NCBI GenBank assembly: GCA_035711865.1
Contig: DASTBT010000066.1
Location: 1-12,063 of the forward strand
Source: JAOUEA01 sp035711865
Lineage (GTDB): Bacteria > Actinomycetota > UBA4738 > HRBIN12
Length of the DNA: 12,063 nucleotides
Reading direction: 5' to 3'
The notes beneath the pieces are model-generated. The model worked only from the letters and a program-made list of their open reading frames with translations. It had not been told where the DNA came from and did not search any database. The first letter of the stretch is position 1; every line of letters starts with the position of its first letter. Both the position numbers and the translations under genes were made by a program. Positions 1 to 7,259 of this stretch are shown one piece after another.

Positions 1-1087
1 GCTCGAGCGCGTGAGCGGATGCGACCCCGTCGTTCGTCCCGGCCCCCTCGTAGACGTTCACGCCCAGGGCGAGCGCCGGATCGCCGCGCACGGCGTCGAC
101 GAGGCCCCGGTCGGCGACCGCCAGCACGTAGGGCAGGGTGACGTTCGTCAGGGCGTAGGTGGAGGTGCGGGGCACGGCTCCCGGCATGTTCCCGACGCAG
201 TAGTGGACGACGCCGTCGACCACGAACGTCGGGTCGGAATGCGTCGTGACGTGGGAGGTCTCGAAGCATCCACCCTGGTCGATCGAGATGTCCACGAGCA
301 CCGAGCCTGGCCGCATCGCCGCGACGGTATCCGCGCCGACGAGATGGGGAGCCCTCGCTCCCGGCACGAGCACGGCGCCCACCACCAGGTCGGCCTGCAC
401 CACCAGGCGGTCGATCGCGAGCGTGGAGCTCATCTCGGTTCGGATCCGGCCGTGCCAGACGCGGTCGATGTCGCGCAGCCGATCGACGTTGCGGTCGACG
501 ACCGTGACGTCGGCCTCCATGCCCGCGGCGATATCCGCTGCGTTCGCCCCCGCGATGCCGGCGCCCAAGATCACGACCGTGGCGGGAGCAACACCGGAGG
601 CTCCTCCCATCAGGACCCCGCGGCCGCCGTGGGGTCGCTCCAGGGCGACCGCGCCCTCCTGGGGCGCCATGCGCCCGGCGATCTCGGACATCGGCGCCAG
701 CAGGGGGAGACGTCCGTCGGGTGTCTGAACGGTCTCGTATGCAACGGATGCGACACCGCGTTCGGCCAGGAACCCGGTCAGCCGTTCGTCGGCGGCCAGG
801 TGCAGGTACGTGAAGAGCACGTGTCCGGGACGGAAGCGCTCGTACTCCTGCGGTTGGGGCTCCTTCACTTTCACGATCAGCTCCGCCGACGCGAACACGG
901 CGTCGGCGTCGGCGAGGATCTCCGCCCCTGCCGCCGCATACTGTTCGTCGTCGATCGCGGATCCTTGGCCGGCCGAGGTCTCGACGACCACCCGATGTCC
1001 TGCTCGGGTCAGCTCCCGCACGCCCTCGGGTGTTGCCGCAACCCGGAACTCGTTGTCCTTGAGTTCCTTCGGGATCCCGACGTCCAC
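1..1087 (-). CDS. ald: Alanine dehydrogenase, C-terminus cut by window edge
   Basis: NAD-dependent L-alanine dehydrogenase, which interconverts L-alanine and pyruvate plus ammonia in the cytosol. Translating the minus strand from GTG at 1087 gives 362 codons with no stop before the edge; the family is about 371 residues, so only around ten are missing. The N-terminus VDVGIPKELKDNEFRVA is the family start. Expected catalytic and substrate residues fall at the numbering I recall for the M. tuberculosis enzyme: R15, K75 in KVKEP, H96 in YLHLA and D270 in DISIDQGG. The Rossmann dinucleotide motif GAGIAG is at 175-180, with D198 at the end of beta-2 (VDRN), fitting NAD preference. The start is backed by GAGGAAGGG (1096-1104), 8 bases upstream. 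The gene follows the Nudix gene by 109 bases, which contain a GC hairpin. Streptomyces also has ald beside this Nudix gene, from memory. Confidence 0.96.
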   Translation of the reverse strand, partial: MDVGIPKELKDNEFRVAATPEGVRELTRAGHRVVVETSAGQGSAIDDEQYAAAGAEILADADAVFASAELIVKVKEPQPQEYERFRPGHVLFTYLHLAADERLTGFLAERGVASVAYETVQTPDGRLPLLAPMSEIAGRMAPQEGAVALERPHGGRGVLMGGASGVAPATVVILGAGIAGANAADIAAGMEADVTVVDRNVDRLRDIDRVWHGRIRTEMSSTLAIDRLVVQADLVVGAVLVPGARAPHLVGADTVAAMRPGSVLVDISIDQGGCFETSHVTTHSDPTFVVDGVVHYCVGNMPGAVPRTSTYALTNVTLPYVLAVADRGLVDAVRGDPALALGVNVYEGAGTNDGVASAHALE

Positions 1088-1111
1088 GCCCGTTGCCCTT
1101 CCTCGACCCGC

Positions 1112-1132
1112 TCGGCCCCCGGCGGGGGCCGA
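1112..1132 (-). terminator. GC-rich hairpin between Nudix gene and ald
   Basis: A perfect 9-base inverted repeat (tcggccccc / gggggccga) with a 3-base loop lies between the Nudix stop and the ald ribosome-binding site. It has no T-run after it on the minus strand. It could be a U-less terminator for the upstream operon, an attenuator, or a processing site in the ald leader. The inverted repeat is seen directly; its role is inferred. Confidence 0.4.
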
Positions 1133-1162
1133 CCCGGGCTCGCCCTGTTCCGTTCCCACGCA

Positions 1163-1168
1163 AGCGTA
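1163..1168 (-). promoter_or_regulatory. Possible -10 element for ald
   Basis: TACGCT on the minus strand fits the actinobacterial TAnnnT -10 pattern and lies in the Nudix-ald gap, about 75 bases before the ald start. I found no convincing -35 hexamer 17 bases upstream. If it is used, the mRNA leader would include the 1112-1132 hairpin. Such matches occur easily by chance. Confidence 0.22.
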
Positions 1169-1196
1169 CTGAACGCCGCTCAGCGACGCGTCGTCA

Positions 1197-1715
1197 TCAC
1201 GACGGGAGCGGGGGCCTCCCCGCGGCCATCAGCAGCGACAACGCCGTCTTCGCGTCGCGGACCCGGCCCGACCGCGCGGCATCGACCATGCGGCCGAACG
1301 GCTCGACCACGAGCTCGATGCCGGGCTCCACACCGCCGGACGGCTCGGCCTCGGTCCTGGCCCAGAACAGGTGCACGTACTCGTCGCTGGACCCCACCGT
1401 GGCATAGACGCCGCCGAGGAACTCGATCGCGGTGTGGCGGAACCCCGTCTCTTCGAGCAACTCCCTGGCCGCTCCTGTGAGCGCGTCCTCACCGTCGACA
1501 TCGAGGAGACCGGCGGGAACCTCGGTCATCACCTGCCGAACGGCCGGCCGGAACTGGCGCACCAGCACCACCTGGTCGTCGGAGGTCAGGGGCAGCACGG
1601 CCGTGGCGTCGGGTCGACGAACGACCTCCCACGGTCCGACCTCCGGCCACTCCTCGAGGTCGACGCGCACGAACGACCCCTGGAAGACGGTGCGCGCGGA
1701 CAGCGGTTCGACCAC
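1197..1715 (-). CDS. Nudix hydrolase, ADP-ribose pyrophosphatase type
   Basis: A 172-residue Nudix protein, probably hydrolysing ADP-ribose or a related nucleotide sugar. The Nudix box starts at G69 (AGLLDVDGE) and ends in RELLEETGF (84-92), with catalytic E85, E88 and E89. One extra residue lies between the first Gly and the first Glu compared with GX5E; the actinobacterial Rv1700-type enzymes show the same spacing, as I recall. The upstream VLVRQFRPAVRQVMTEVPAG stretch is the typical ADPRase substrate-binding beta region. Rv1700 is about 207 residues, so this copy is short at both ends. It starts 9 bases after the pyrG stop, suggesting co-transcription. The GTG at 1715 directly abuts the purine run GGGGAGG, a poor spacing, so the exact start is uncertain. 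It ends in two tandem stops (TGATGA). Substrate is inferred from family and gene order. Confidence 0.9.
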   Translation of the reverse strand: MVEPLSARTVFQGSFVRVDLEEWPEVGPWEVVRRPDATAVLPLTSDDQVVLVRQFRPAVRQVMTEVPAGLLDVDGEDALTGAARELLEETGFRHTAIEFLGGVYATVGSSDEYVHLFWARTEAEPSGGVEPGIELVVEPFGRMVDAARSGRVRDAKTALSLLMAAGRPPLPS

Positions 1716-1724
1716 CCTCCCCGA

Positions 1725-3362
1725 CTACCCGGTGGCCGTGAGCGGCCGGCTCGCCCCCTGGCGCCGATGCGCCTGGGCTGCGCCGACGAACTCTCGGAAG
1801 AGCGGATGCGGCCGCGTCGGACGTGAACGGAGCTCCGGGTGGAACTGGCCGGCCACGAAGAACGGATGGTCCGGCAGTTCGATGATCTCGGTGAGCCGCC
1901 CGTCGTGCGAGTTGCCCGAGAGCACGAGCCCATGCGACTCGAGCCGGTCGTGGTACGCGGGGTTCACCTCCCAGCGATGGCGATGCCGCTCGTACACGAC
2001 CGGCTCGCCGTAGGCCTCGGCAGCCTTGGTGCCAGCGACCAGATGACAGGGCTGGGCGCCCAGCCGCATCGATCCGCCGAGGTCGGTCACGTCCTTCTGT
2101 TCGGGGAGGAGGTCGATGACGGGGTGCGGCGTGGCGGGGTCGAACTCGCTGGAGTTCGACCCCTCGAGACCCATCACGTTGCGGGCGAACTCGATCACCG
2201 CACACTGCAGCCCGAGGCAGATGCCGAGGAACGGCACCCCCCGCTCGCGAGCGAACCGGACCGCGGCCACCTTGCCCTCCACGCCCCGGATGCCGAACCC
2301 GCCTGGGATCAGGACACCGTCGACGTCGTGCAGGGCTTCCTCGGTGGCGTCGCCCCCGAGATCATCGGAGGCGACCCACCGGATCTGCACGTCGGCTCCA
2401 TGGTGGAACCCGCCGTGGTACAGCGCCTCCATCACCGACAGGTACGCGTCGCGAAGCGTCACGTATTTGCCGACGACCGCGATGGTCAGGGGCTCGGTCG
2501 CCGCGTGGATACGATCGACCAGCCCCGTCCATTCGGCGAGCATCGGTTCGCCGTCGATGCGCAGGTGGTGCGCCAACTCGGTGTCGAGGCCCTCACGGTG
2601 CAGCACGAGCGGCACCTCGTAGATCGACGGGGCGTCGGGCGCGCTGATGACCCCGCTGATCGGCACGTCGCACAGCAGCGAGATCTTCTCCTTCAGGTTG
2701 CGTCCGATGGGTCGGTCGGACCGGCAGACGATCGCGTCGGGCTGGAGCCCGAGCGCCCGCAGCTCCTTGACCGAGTGCTGGGTCGGCTTGGTCTTCAGCT
2801 CACCGCTGGGGCCGATGAACGGCATCAGCGAGACGTGCACGAATGCGCAGTGGTCGCGGCCGACCTCGTTGCGGAGCTGCCGGATCGCCTCGAGGAACGG
2901 CAGTGACTCGATGTCGCCCACGGTGCCGCCGATCTCGACGATCACGAGGTCGGCGACCTCGGTCTCGGCCAGTGCCCGCACGCGTTCCTTGATCTCGTCG
3001 GTGATGTGCGGGATCACCTGCACGGTCTTCCCGAGGTAGTCGCCGCGACGCTCCTTCGCGATCACGCTCGAGTAGACGGCGCCGGTCGTGAAGTTCGAGC
3101 CACGATGCAGGTCGTCGTCGAGGAACCGCTCGTAGTGACCGAGGTCGAGGTCGGTTTCGGCGCCGTCGTCGAGCACGAACACCTCGCCGTGTTCGAACGG
3201 ATTCATCGTGCCCGGGTCGACGTTGACGTAGGGGTCGAGCTTCTGGATGACCACCTTCAGCCCGCGGGACTTGAAGAGACGGCCGAGGGAGGCGGAGGTG
3301 ATGCCCTTGCCCAGCCCGGAGGCGACTCCCCCCGTGACGAAGATGAACTTCGACTGCTGCAT
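1725..3362 (-). CDS. pyrG: CTP synthase
   Basis: Makes CTP from UTP, ATP and glutamine, the last step of de novo pyrimidine nucleotide synthesis. From ATG at 3362 it is 545 residues, the usual length. The synthase domain opens with QQSKFIFVTGGVASGLGKG, with the P-loop at about 11-20. The Mg-binding EIGGTVGDIE follows at 143-152. The class I glutamine amidotransferase domain (about 293-535) has the oxyanion PGGFG (353-357), the nucleophile C382 in GICLGLQ, and the H508/E510 pair in FHPE. GTG codons at 3368 and 3365 are in frame directly before the ATG (GTGGTGATG). There is no Shine-Dalgarno, but a -10-like TGCTAGAGT sits 8 bases before 3368, so the mRNA may be leaderless and start at the first GTG, adding two residues. 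The gene is 82 bases after recN and 9 before the Nudix gene. Nothing needed for catalysis appears to be missing. Confidence 0.98.
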   Translation of the reverse strand: MQQSKFIFVTGGVASGLGKGITSASLGRLFKSRGLKVVIQKLDPYVNVDPGTMNPFEHGEVFVLDDGAETDLDLGHYERFLDDDLHRGSNFTTGAVYSSVIAKERRGDYLGKTVQVIPHITDEIKERVRALAETEVADLVIVEIGGTVGDIESLPFLEAIRQLRNEVGRDHCAFVHVSLMPFIGPSGELKTKPTQHSVKELRALGLQPDAIVCRSDRPIGRNLKEKISLLCDVPISGVISAPDAPSIYEVPLVLHREGLDTELAHHLRIDGEPMLAEWTGLVDRIHAATEPLTIAVVGKYVTLRDAYLSVMEALYHGGFHHGADVQIRWVASDDLGGDATEEALHDVDGVLIPGGFGIRGVEGKVAAVRFARERGVPFLGICLGLQCAVIEFARNVMGLEGSNSSEFDPATPHPVIDLLPEQKDVTDLGGSMRLGAQPCHLVAGTKAAEAYGEPVVYERHRHRWEVNPAYHDRLESHGLVLSGNSHDGRLTEIIELPDHPFFVAGQFHPELRSRPTRPHPLFREFVGAAQAHRRQGASRPLTATG

Positions 3363-3376
3363 CACCACGGGACCCG

Positions 3377-3385
3377 ACTCTAGCA
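3377..3385 (-). promoter_or_regulatory. Extended -10 promoter candidate for pyrG
   Basis: TGC-TAGAGT on the minus strand matches TGn-TAnnnT. Its last T (3377) is 8 bases before the GTG at 3368, where a transcript would be expected to start. No -35 is obvious, which is compatible with an extended -10. This would give pyrG transcription independent of the recN operon, with a leaderless or nearly leaderless message. Confidence 0.45.
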
Positions 3386-3444
3386 GAGGGCTCCGACGCT
3401 CCCGGCGCATCGATCCCGGAAAGATCGTTCGTCTCCGCGTCTCG

Positions 3445-5115
3445 TCACGCGGTCGCCTTCACCCTCCGAGCCTCGACCAGGAGCTCCTCCGCATGGGAGA
3501 TCGCGCTCTCGCTGCGATCGAGCCCAGCCAGCATGCGCGAGAGCTCGCGCACCCGCTCCTCGTCGTCGAGCACCTGCGCGGACGCCGTGCCCCCTCGCTT
3601 GGTCACCTGCACGTGCCGGTCGGCGAAGCAGGCGATCTGCGGCAGGTGCGTGACCACCAAGACCTGCCGGTCGAGCGCGAGCCTCGCGAGGCGTCGCCCG
3701 ACGGCGAGCCCGGCCCGCCCGCCGATCCCGGCGTCGACCTCGTCGAAGACGAGCGTCGGGACTGAATCGAGATCGGCCATGACGCTGCGGCAGGCGAGCA
3801 TGGTGCGCGACAGCTCCCCTCCCGAGGCGCTCTTCGCGAGCGGATGGAGCGCCAGGTCGGGCCCCCCGGCGAACCGCAGCTCGACCCGCTCGGCTCCTGA
3901 GGGGCCGGGGACGGTCAAGGGATCGAGGCCGACCTCGACGCGGGCGCCGGGCATGCCGAGCTCCTCGAGCTCTGCGCCGAGCGCGGCCGCCAACCGGTCG
4001 GCCGCACCTTCGCGCCCCGCGGTGACCAGCGCCGCCCGAGCGACCCTCTGGGCCGTGAGCGCCTCGACGGTTTCGCCGAGCTCGGCCAGACGCTCGTCGG
4101 CGCCCGCGAGCTCGGCCAGCCGTCGTGACGCCTCAGCCATGAACGAGAGGACGTCGGCGTCGGTGTCGCCGTATCGCCGCTGCAACGACTTCAGCGCCGC
4201 GATACGCTCCCGGAGCAGCTGCAGGCGCTCGGGGTCGACGGCGAGCGACTCCCGGTATCCGCGCACGTCACGCGCCAGCTCCGCGACCTCGATGGCCAGC
4301 GCGGCACCGCGAGCGGCCAGCTCGTGCGCCTCGGGATCGAGCGTGCCCGCTTCCTCGATGGCACGGGCGGCCAGTCCGAGCGCGTCGGCCGCCCCGCTGT
4401 CATCTCCGGCGAGCGCCGCCTCGGCGGCTGCCCCGCACTCCATCAACCGCTCGACATGACCGAGCCGCGCCTCCTCGCTCGCCAGACGCTCCGACTCCCC
4501 CGGCTCCGGGGAGACCGCCTCGATCTCGCGGACCTGGTAGGCGAGCAGGTCGAGCTCGCGCTCGCGCTCGCGTGCCGCATCGCGGAGGCGTTCGAAAGCG
4601 GCGGTCGCGGCCTGCAGGGCGTCGTGGGTCTCCCGGAAGGCGGCCAGGGCGACGAGGTGACGGTCGCCCGCGTATCGATCGAGGAAGGCCGTCTGGACCG
4701 CCGGCTCGAGCAGCCGCTGCGTCTGGCCCTGCCCGTGCACCTCGACCAGCACGGGTCCGAGCGTGGCCAGCGCGGAAGCGGTGGCGAGCTGTCCGCCGAT
4801 GCGAGCCGTTCCCTTGCCGTCGGCCGGGATCGTTCGCGCGAGCAGCACCTCGCCGTCGTCGACCCACCCATCGAGGACGGCCCACGCCTCGCTCGGGACC
4901 CGGCCCATCTCGAACAGCGCCTGCACTCGGGCGGCATCGGCGCCGTCGCGCACGAGCGAGGCATTGGCCCTCGCCCCGAGCGCGAGCGCGAGCCCGACGG
5001 TGATCATCGTCTTGCCGGCGCCCGTCTCTCCCGTCAGGACGTTGAGGCCCGGGTGCAGCGGCACGTCGAGGTCGTCGATGACCCCCAGCCCCGAGATGTG
5101 GAGCTCGCGCAGCAC
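3445..5115 (-). CDS. recN: DNA repair ATPase RecN
   Basis: SMC-like ATPase that acts at DNA double-strand breaks in recombinational repair. It has 556 residues, normal for RecN. The N-terminal half-ATPase has RELHISGLGVIDDLDVPLHP followed by Walker A GETGAGKT (29-36). A long Ala/Glu/Arg-rich coiled-coil arm spans roughly 150-370. The C-terminal half has the ABC signature SASGGELSR (429-437), Walker B TLVFDEVDAGIGG (about 454-466) and the H-loop VVTHLPQIA (487-495). The GTG start at 5115 is 9 bases after the nadK stop. The likely ribosome-binding site AGGA (5123-5126) overlaps that stop (TAGGA), pointing to translational coupling. An ATG at 5123 is out of frame. All ATPase motifs are intact. 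The gene sits in the actinobacterial tlyA-nadK-recN order; its regulation (for example by LexA) is not visible here. Confidence 0.97.
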   Translation of the reverse strand: MLRELHISGLGVIDDLDVPLHPGLNVLTGETGAGKTMITVGLALALGARANASLVRDGADAARVQALFEMGRVPSEAWAVLDGWVDDGEVLLARTIPADGKGTARIGGQLATASALATLGPVLVEVHGQGQTQRLLEPAVQTAFLDRYAGDRHLVALAAFRETHDALQAATAAFERLRDAARERERELDLLAYQVREIEAVSPEPGESERLASEEARLGHVERLMECGAAAEAALAGDDSGAADALGLAARAIEEAGTLDPEAHELAARGAALAIEVAELARDVRGYRESLAVDPERLQLLRERIAALKSLQRRYGDTDADVLSFMAEASRRLAELAGADERLAELGETVEALTAQRVARAALVTAGREGAADRLAAALGAELEELGMPGARVEVGLDPLTVPGPSGAERVELRFAGGPDLALHPLAKSASGGELSRTMLACRSVMADLDSVPTLVFDEVDAGIGGRAGLAVGRRLARLALDRQVLVVTHLPQIACFADRHVQVTKRGGTASAQVLDDEERVRELSRMLAGLDRSESAISHAEELLVEARRVKATA

Positions 5116-5124
5116 GCGCGCATC

Positions 5125-6000
5125 CTAGCCTCCGGCGCCGACATCTCCGGTATCGGGCTGTCCGGGCTGCTCGCCGGGCTCTCCCGGGAGCCCGAACTTC
5201 TCGCGCACCAAGGAGAGGAACCCGGGCGCGTCGTTCCTCCGGACGAGGCGGGCGGGCCGCGACGACGCTCGGATGCGCACCCTCGACCCGACCGGCAGCC
5301 CGATGCTGCGTCGTCCGTCGGCCGACAGGACGCCGCTCTCCTCCCCCACCACCTCGAGCTGGACCCGGCTCGTGGCATCGAGCACGAAGGAACGATCGAA
5401 CACCATGTGTGCGGCGATCGGGGTGAGCACGAGGGAATCGACGCCGGGGCTCACGATCGGCCCTCGGGCGGAGAACGAATACGCGGTGGACCCGGTCGGG
5501 GTCGCCACGATCACCCCGTCGGCCGAGAAGGTCGTGACGTACGTGCCGTCGACCTCCACGGCCAGGCGAACCAGCCGGTGACGCGCGTGCTTCTCGACCA
5601 TGATCTCGTTCAGGCCCCATTGGGGCGGGAAGTCGGCCCCCGAGAGCGGTTCGACCGTGACAGCCAGCCGCTCCTCGACCCGGGCCCTGCCTTCGAGCAC
5701 CGCTCGGACGAGCGACACTGCCCCGTCGGGCTCCACTTCCGTGAGGAACCCGATGCGCCCGACCTTCACGCCGAGCACCGGACACCCGACGTGCGAGGCC
5801 GCGTGGGCGGCCCGGAGGAAGGTGCCGTCGCCACCCACGCTGACCACGAGGTCGATCGAGTCATCGCGTTCGGGAACGTCGCCGTCCTCGGCGAGGGCCA
5901 CGGTCGCCACCCCACCCTCCTCGAGGGTCTCGATGATCCGGCGGGCGGCGCCGATCGCCGCCTCGCGTCGAGGGTGCATCACGATCCCCACGCGGCTCAC
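5125..6000 (-). CDS. nadK: NAD kinase
   Basis: Phosphorylates NAD to NADP using ATP or polyphosphate. From GTG at 6000 it is 291 residues, typical for the family. Seen motifs: GGDGT (56-60) with catalytic D58; GLNEIMVEKH (129-138) holding the NE pair that contacts NAD ribose; and the diagnostic TPTGSTAYSFSARGP (168-182). The usual N-x-G-x-(L/I)-GFL motif here reads VKVGRIGFL, with Lys at 79 instead of Asn. The last ~20 residues are Gly/Pro-rich and probably disordered. The start overlaps the tlyA stop as GTGA, and GGAGGT at 6007-6012 (6 bases upstream) supports it; the longer open frame to 6441 runs inside tlyA and is not used. Called ppnK in mycobacteria. Confidence 0.96.
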   Translation of the reverse strand: MSRVGIVMHPRREAAIGAARRIIETLEEGGVATVALAEDGDVPERDDSIDLVVSVGGDGTFLRAAHAASHVGCPVLGVKVGRIGFLTEVEPDGAVSLVRAVLEGRARVEERLAVTVEPLSGADFPPQWGLNEIMVEKHARHRLVRLAVEVDGTYVTTFSADGVIVATPTGSTAYSFSARGPIVSPGVDSLVLTPIAAHMVFDRSFVLDATSRVQLEVVGEESGVLSADGRRSIGLPVGSRVRIRASSRPARLVRRNDAPGFLSLVREKFGLPGEPGEQPGQPDTGDVGAGG

Positions 6001-6791
6001 GCGGCGACCTCCGTGCCCTCGGCCACCGCCGCGGCGACGTCGAGCTCGCGCGGCGGCGCGTCTCGACGCGACCACAGCAGGAACTCGACGTTCCCCGCGG
6101 GTCCACGCACGGGCGACGGGACCACCCCTTGGGGGGCGAATCCCGCTTCGGACGCGGCACCGATGACCGATGAGATCACCCTGGACCACACCTCGGGATC
6201 GCGAACGACCCCACCCCGGCCGACCTCCCCGCGCCCCGCCTCGAACTGCGGCTTGATCAGGAACACCGCATCGGCGCCGACGGCGGCCACCGATGCCAGC
6301 GCCGGCATCACGGCGTGCAAGGAGATGAACGATACGTCGACGACGACGAGCGCCGGACGATAGGGCAGCGCGTCGACCGAGAGGTCCCGAGCGTTCGTGC
6401 GCTCGAGCACGGTGACCCGTTCGTCCCCACGGAGGGCCCACGCGAGTTGCCCGTACCCGACGTCGACCGCCACGACGTGGTGGGCGCCGCCCTGCAACAG
6501 ACGATCGGTGAAGCCTCCCGTCGATGCGCCCACATCGAGGCAGTCCAGTCCGGTCGGATCGATGCCGAAGCGTTCCAGCGCGGCCCCGAGCTTCTCGCCC
6601 CCACGGGAGACGTAGCGGCGCGCGGCCCGGGCGAGGTCCAGCGGCTCATCGTCGGCGACGAGCGTCGAGCTCTTCGTGGCCACCGTGCCCCTGACCCGGA
6701 CCAGCCCGGCGAGCACGGCCTCCTGTGCCTCGGTGCGCGAGGTCGCCAGGCCGCGCCGGACGAGCTCCGAGTCGAGGCGCCGTCGAGTCAC
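5997..6791 (-). CDS. tlyA: TlyA-family rRNA 2'-O-methyltransferase
   Basis: Predicted to methylate ribose 2'-OH of cytidines in 16S rRNA (helix 44) and, in the two-target type, 23S helix 69; in mycobacteria this modification is needed for capreomycin sensitivity. Length is 264 residues. An N-terminal S4 RNA-binding domain (about 1-60; RRRLDSELVRRGLATSR) is followed by an FtsJ/RrmJ-like SAM fold with LDVGASTGGFTD (85-96). The catalytic tetrad reads K67, D152, K180 (IKPQFE), E236 (NVEF), the same spacing as the tetrad I recall for M. tuberculosis TlyA (K69, D154, K182, E238). The interdomain linker, RxWV in M. tuberculosis, is RRYV here. The intact S4 domain suggests the two-target type I. GTG at 6791 has no clear Shine-Dalgarno but follows the upstream stop by 12 bases, so coupling is likely. 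Older annotation calls this family hemolysin A. Confidence 0.95.
   Translation of the reverse strand: MTRRRLDSELVRRGLATSRTEAQEAVLAGLVRVRGTVATKSSTLVADDEPLDLARAARRYVSRGGEKLGAALERFGIDPTGLDCLDVGASTGGFTDRLLQGGAHHVVAVDVGYGQLAWALRGDERVTVLERTNARDLSVDALPYRPALVVVDVSFISLHAVMPALASVAAVGADAVFLIKPQFEAGRGEVGRGGVVRDPEVWSRVISSVIGAASEAGFAPQGVVPSPVRGPAGNVEFLLWSRRDAPPRELDVAAAVAEGTEVAA
6007..6012 (-). promoter_or_regulatory. Ribosome-binding site that fixes the nadK start
   Basis: GGAGGT on the minus strand, inside the last codons of tlyA, lies 6 bases before the GTG at 6000. It selects the 291-residue NadK over the much longer open frame and supports the 4-base GTGA overlap. Confidence 0.8.
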
Positions 6792-6803
6792 CGTCGGGTG
6801 GGA

Positions 6804-7205
6804 TCAGCCGTCGGACGGGGGAGGGTTCCCGGACGGCACCCCCGTCTTCGCCCGGGTCGCCGAGGTGCGCTTCTTCGTGGGCGCCGCCTTCGCTCGCTTC
6901 CGGCCGGAAGCCGTCATACCGGAAGCACGCTCGAGGTCGCGCACGCGCTTCTTCACCGCGTCGAGCTCGTCCTGCGACGCGACCCCGCCCACGACCTTCA
7001 GCTGCTCGGAGATCTCACGCCGCACGAACGACGAGATGCGCTCGCGGTTGGAATGCGACCACTCGAGCAGATCCGCCGTGGTCTTCGCGACCTGTTCCTT
7101 GGCCGCCCCCGGCTCGAGGATGTCCTTGGCCAGCTGTTGCGCCTTCGCCGGGGTGAGCGTGCCCAGCAGGCCTTCGACCGTCTTGCGGAGGTCGTCGATG
7201 ATCAT
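6804..7205 (-). CDS. Small phasin-like coiled-coil protein with Lys/Arg-rich tail
   Basis: A 133-residue protein whose biochemical role I cannot state. Residues 1-95 look all-helical with heptad-like spacing (DDLRKTVEGLLGTLTP, then EQVAKTTADLLEWS, then SQDELDAVKKRVRDLER). Residues 101-121 are rich in Lys, Arg, Ala and Thr (KRAKAAPTKKRTSATRAKTG), and the end is Pro/Ser-rich. This layout, a phasin-like helical part plus a histone-H1-like tail, resembles the PhaF/phasin-like group (COG3937), whose members bind polyhydroxyalkanoate granules or nucleic acid. The assignment is by architecture only. ATG at 7205 is supported by AAAGGA (7212-7217). It lies 54 bases after the HAD gene and 12 before tlyA; M. 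tuberculosis also has a small hypothetical gene (Rv1693) here, from memory, but a shorter one. No signal peptide or membrane segment is seen. Confidence 0.8.
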   Translation of the reverse strand: MIIDDLRKTVEGLLGTLTPAKAQQLAKDILEPGAAKEQVAKTTADLLEWSHSNRERISSFVRREISEQLKVVGGVASQDELDAVKKRVRDLERASGMTASGRKRAKAAPTKKRTSATRAKTGVPSGNPPPSDG

Positions 7206-7259
7206 CGGGATTCCTTTCGCCTCGCCTCGGAGGTTGCGTTCCGCCAGCATACCGGGGGG

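Noticed and set aside
11..1480. Long plus-strand open frame (489 codons) opposite ald and the Nudix gene
   Set aside because: It is antisense to two recognised genes and its product is rich in His, Arg, Gly and Asp with no family motif, typical of high-GC third-position bias making stop-free antisense frames.
4324..6363. Plus-strand open frame of 679 codons opposite recN, nadK and tlyA
   Set aside because: It crosses three well-supported minus-strand genes and their junctions; low-complexity His/Arg/Gly composition and no motif.
5125..6441. Longer 438-residue NadK starting inside tlyA
   Set aside because: The extra N-terminus is Arg/Gly-rich shadow of tlyA; GTG 6000 has a good ribosome-binding site and gives the family length.
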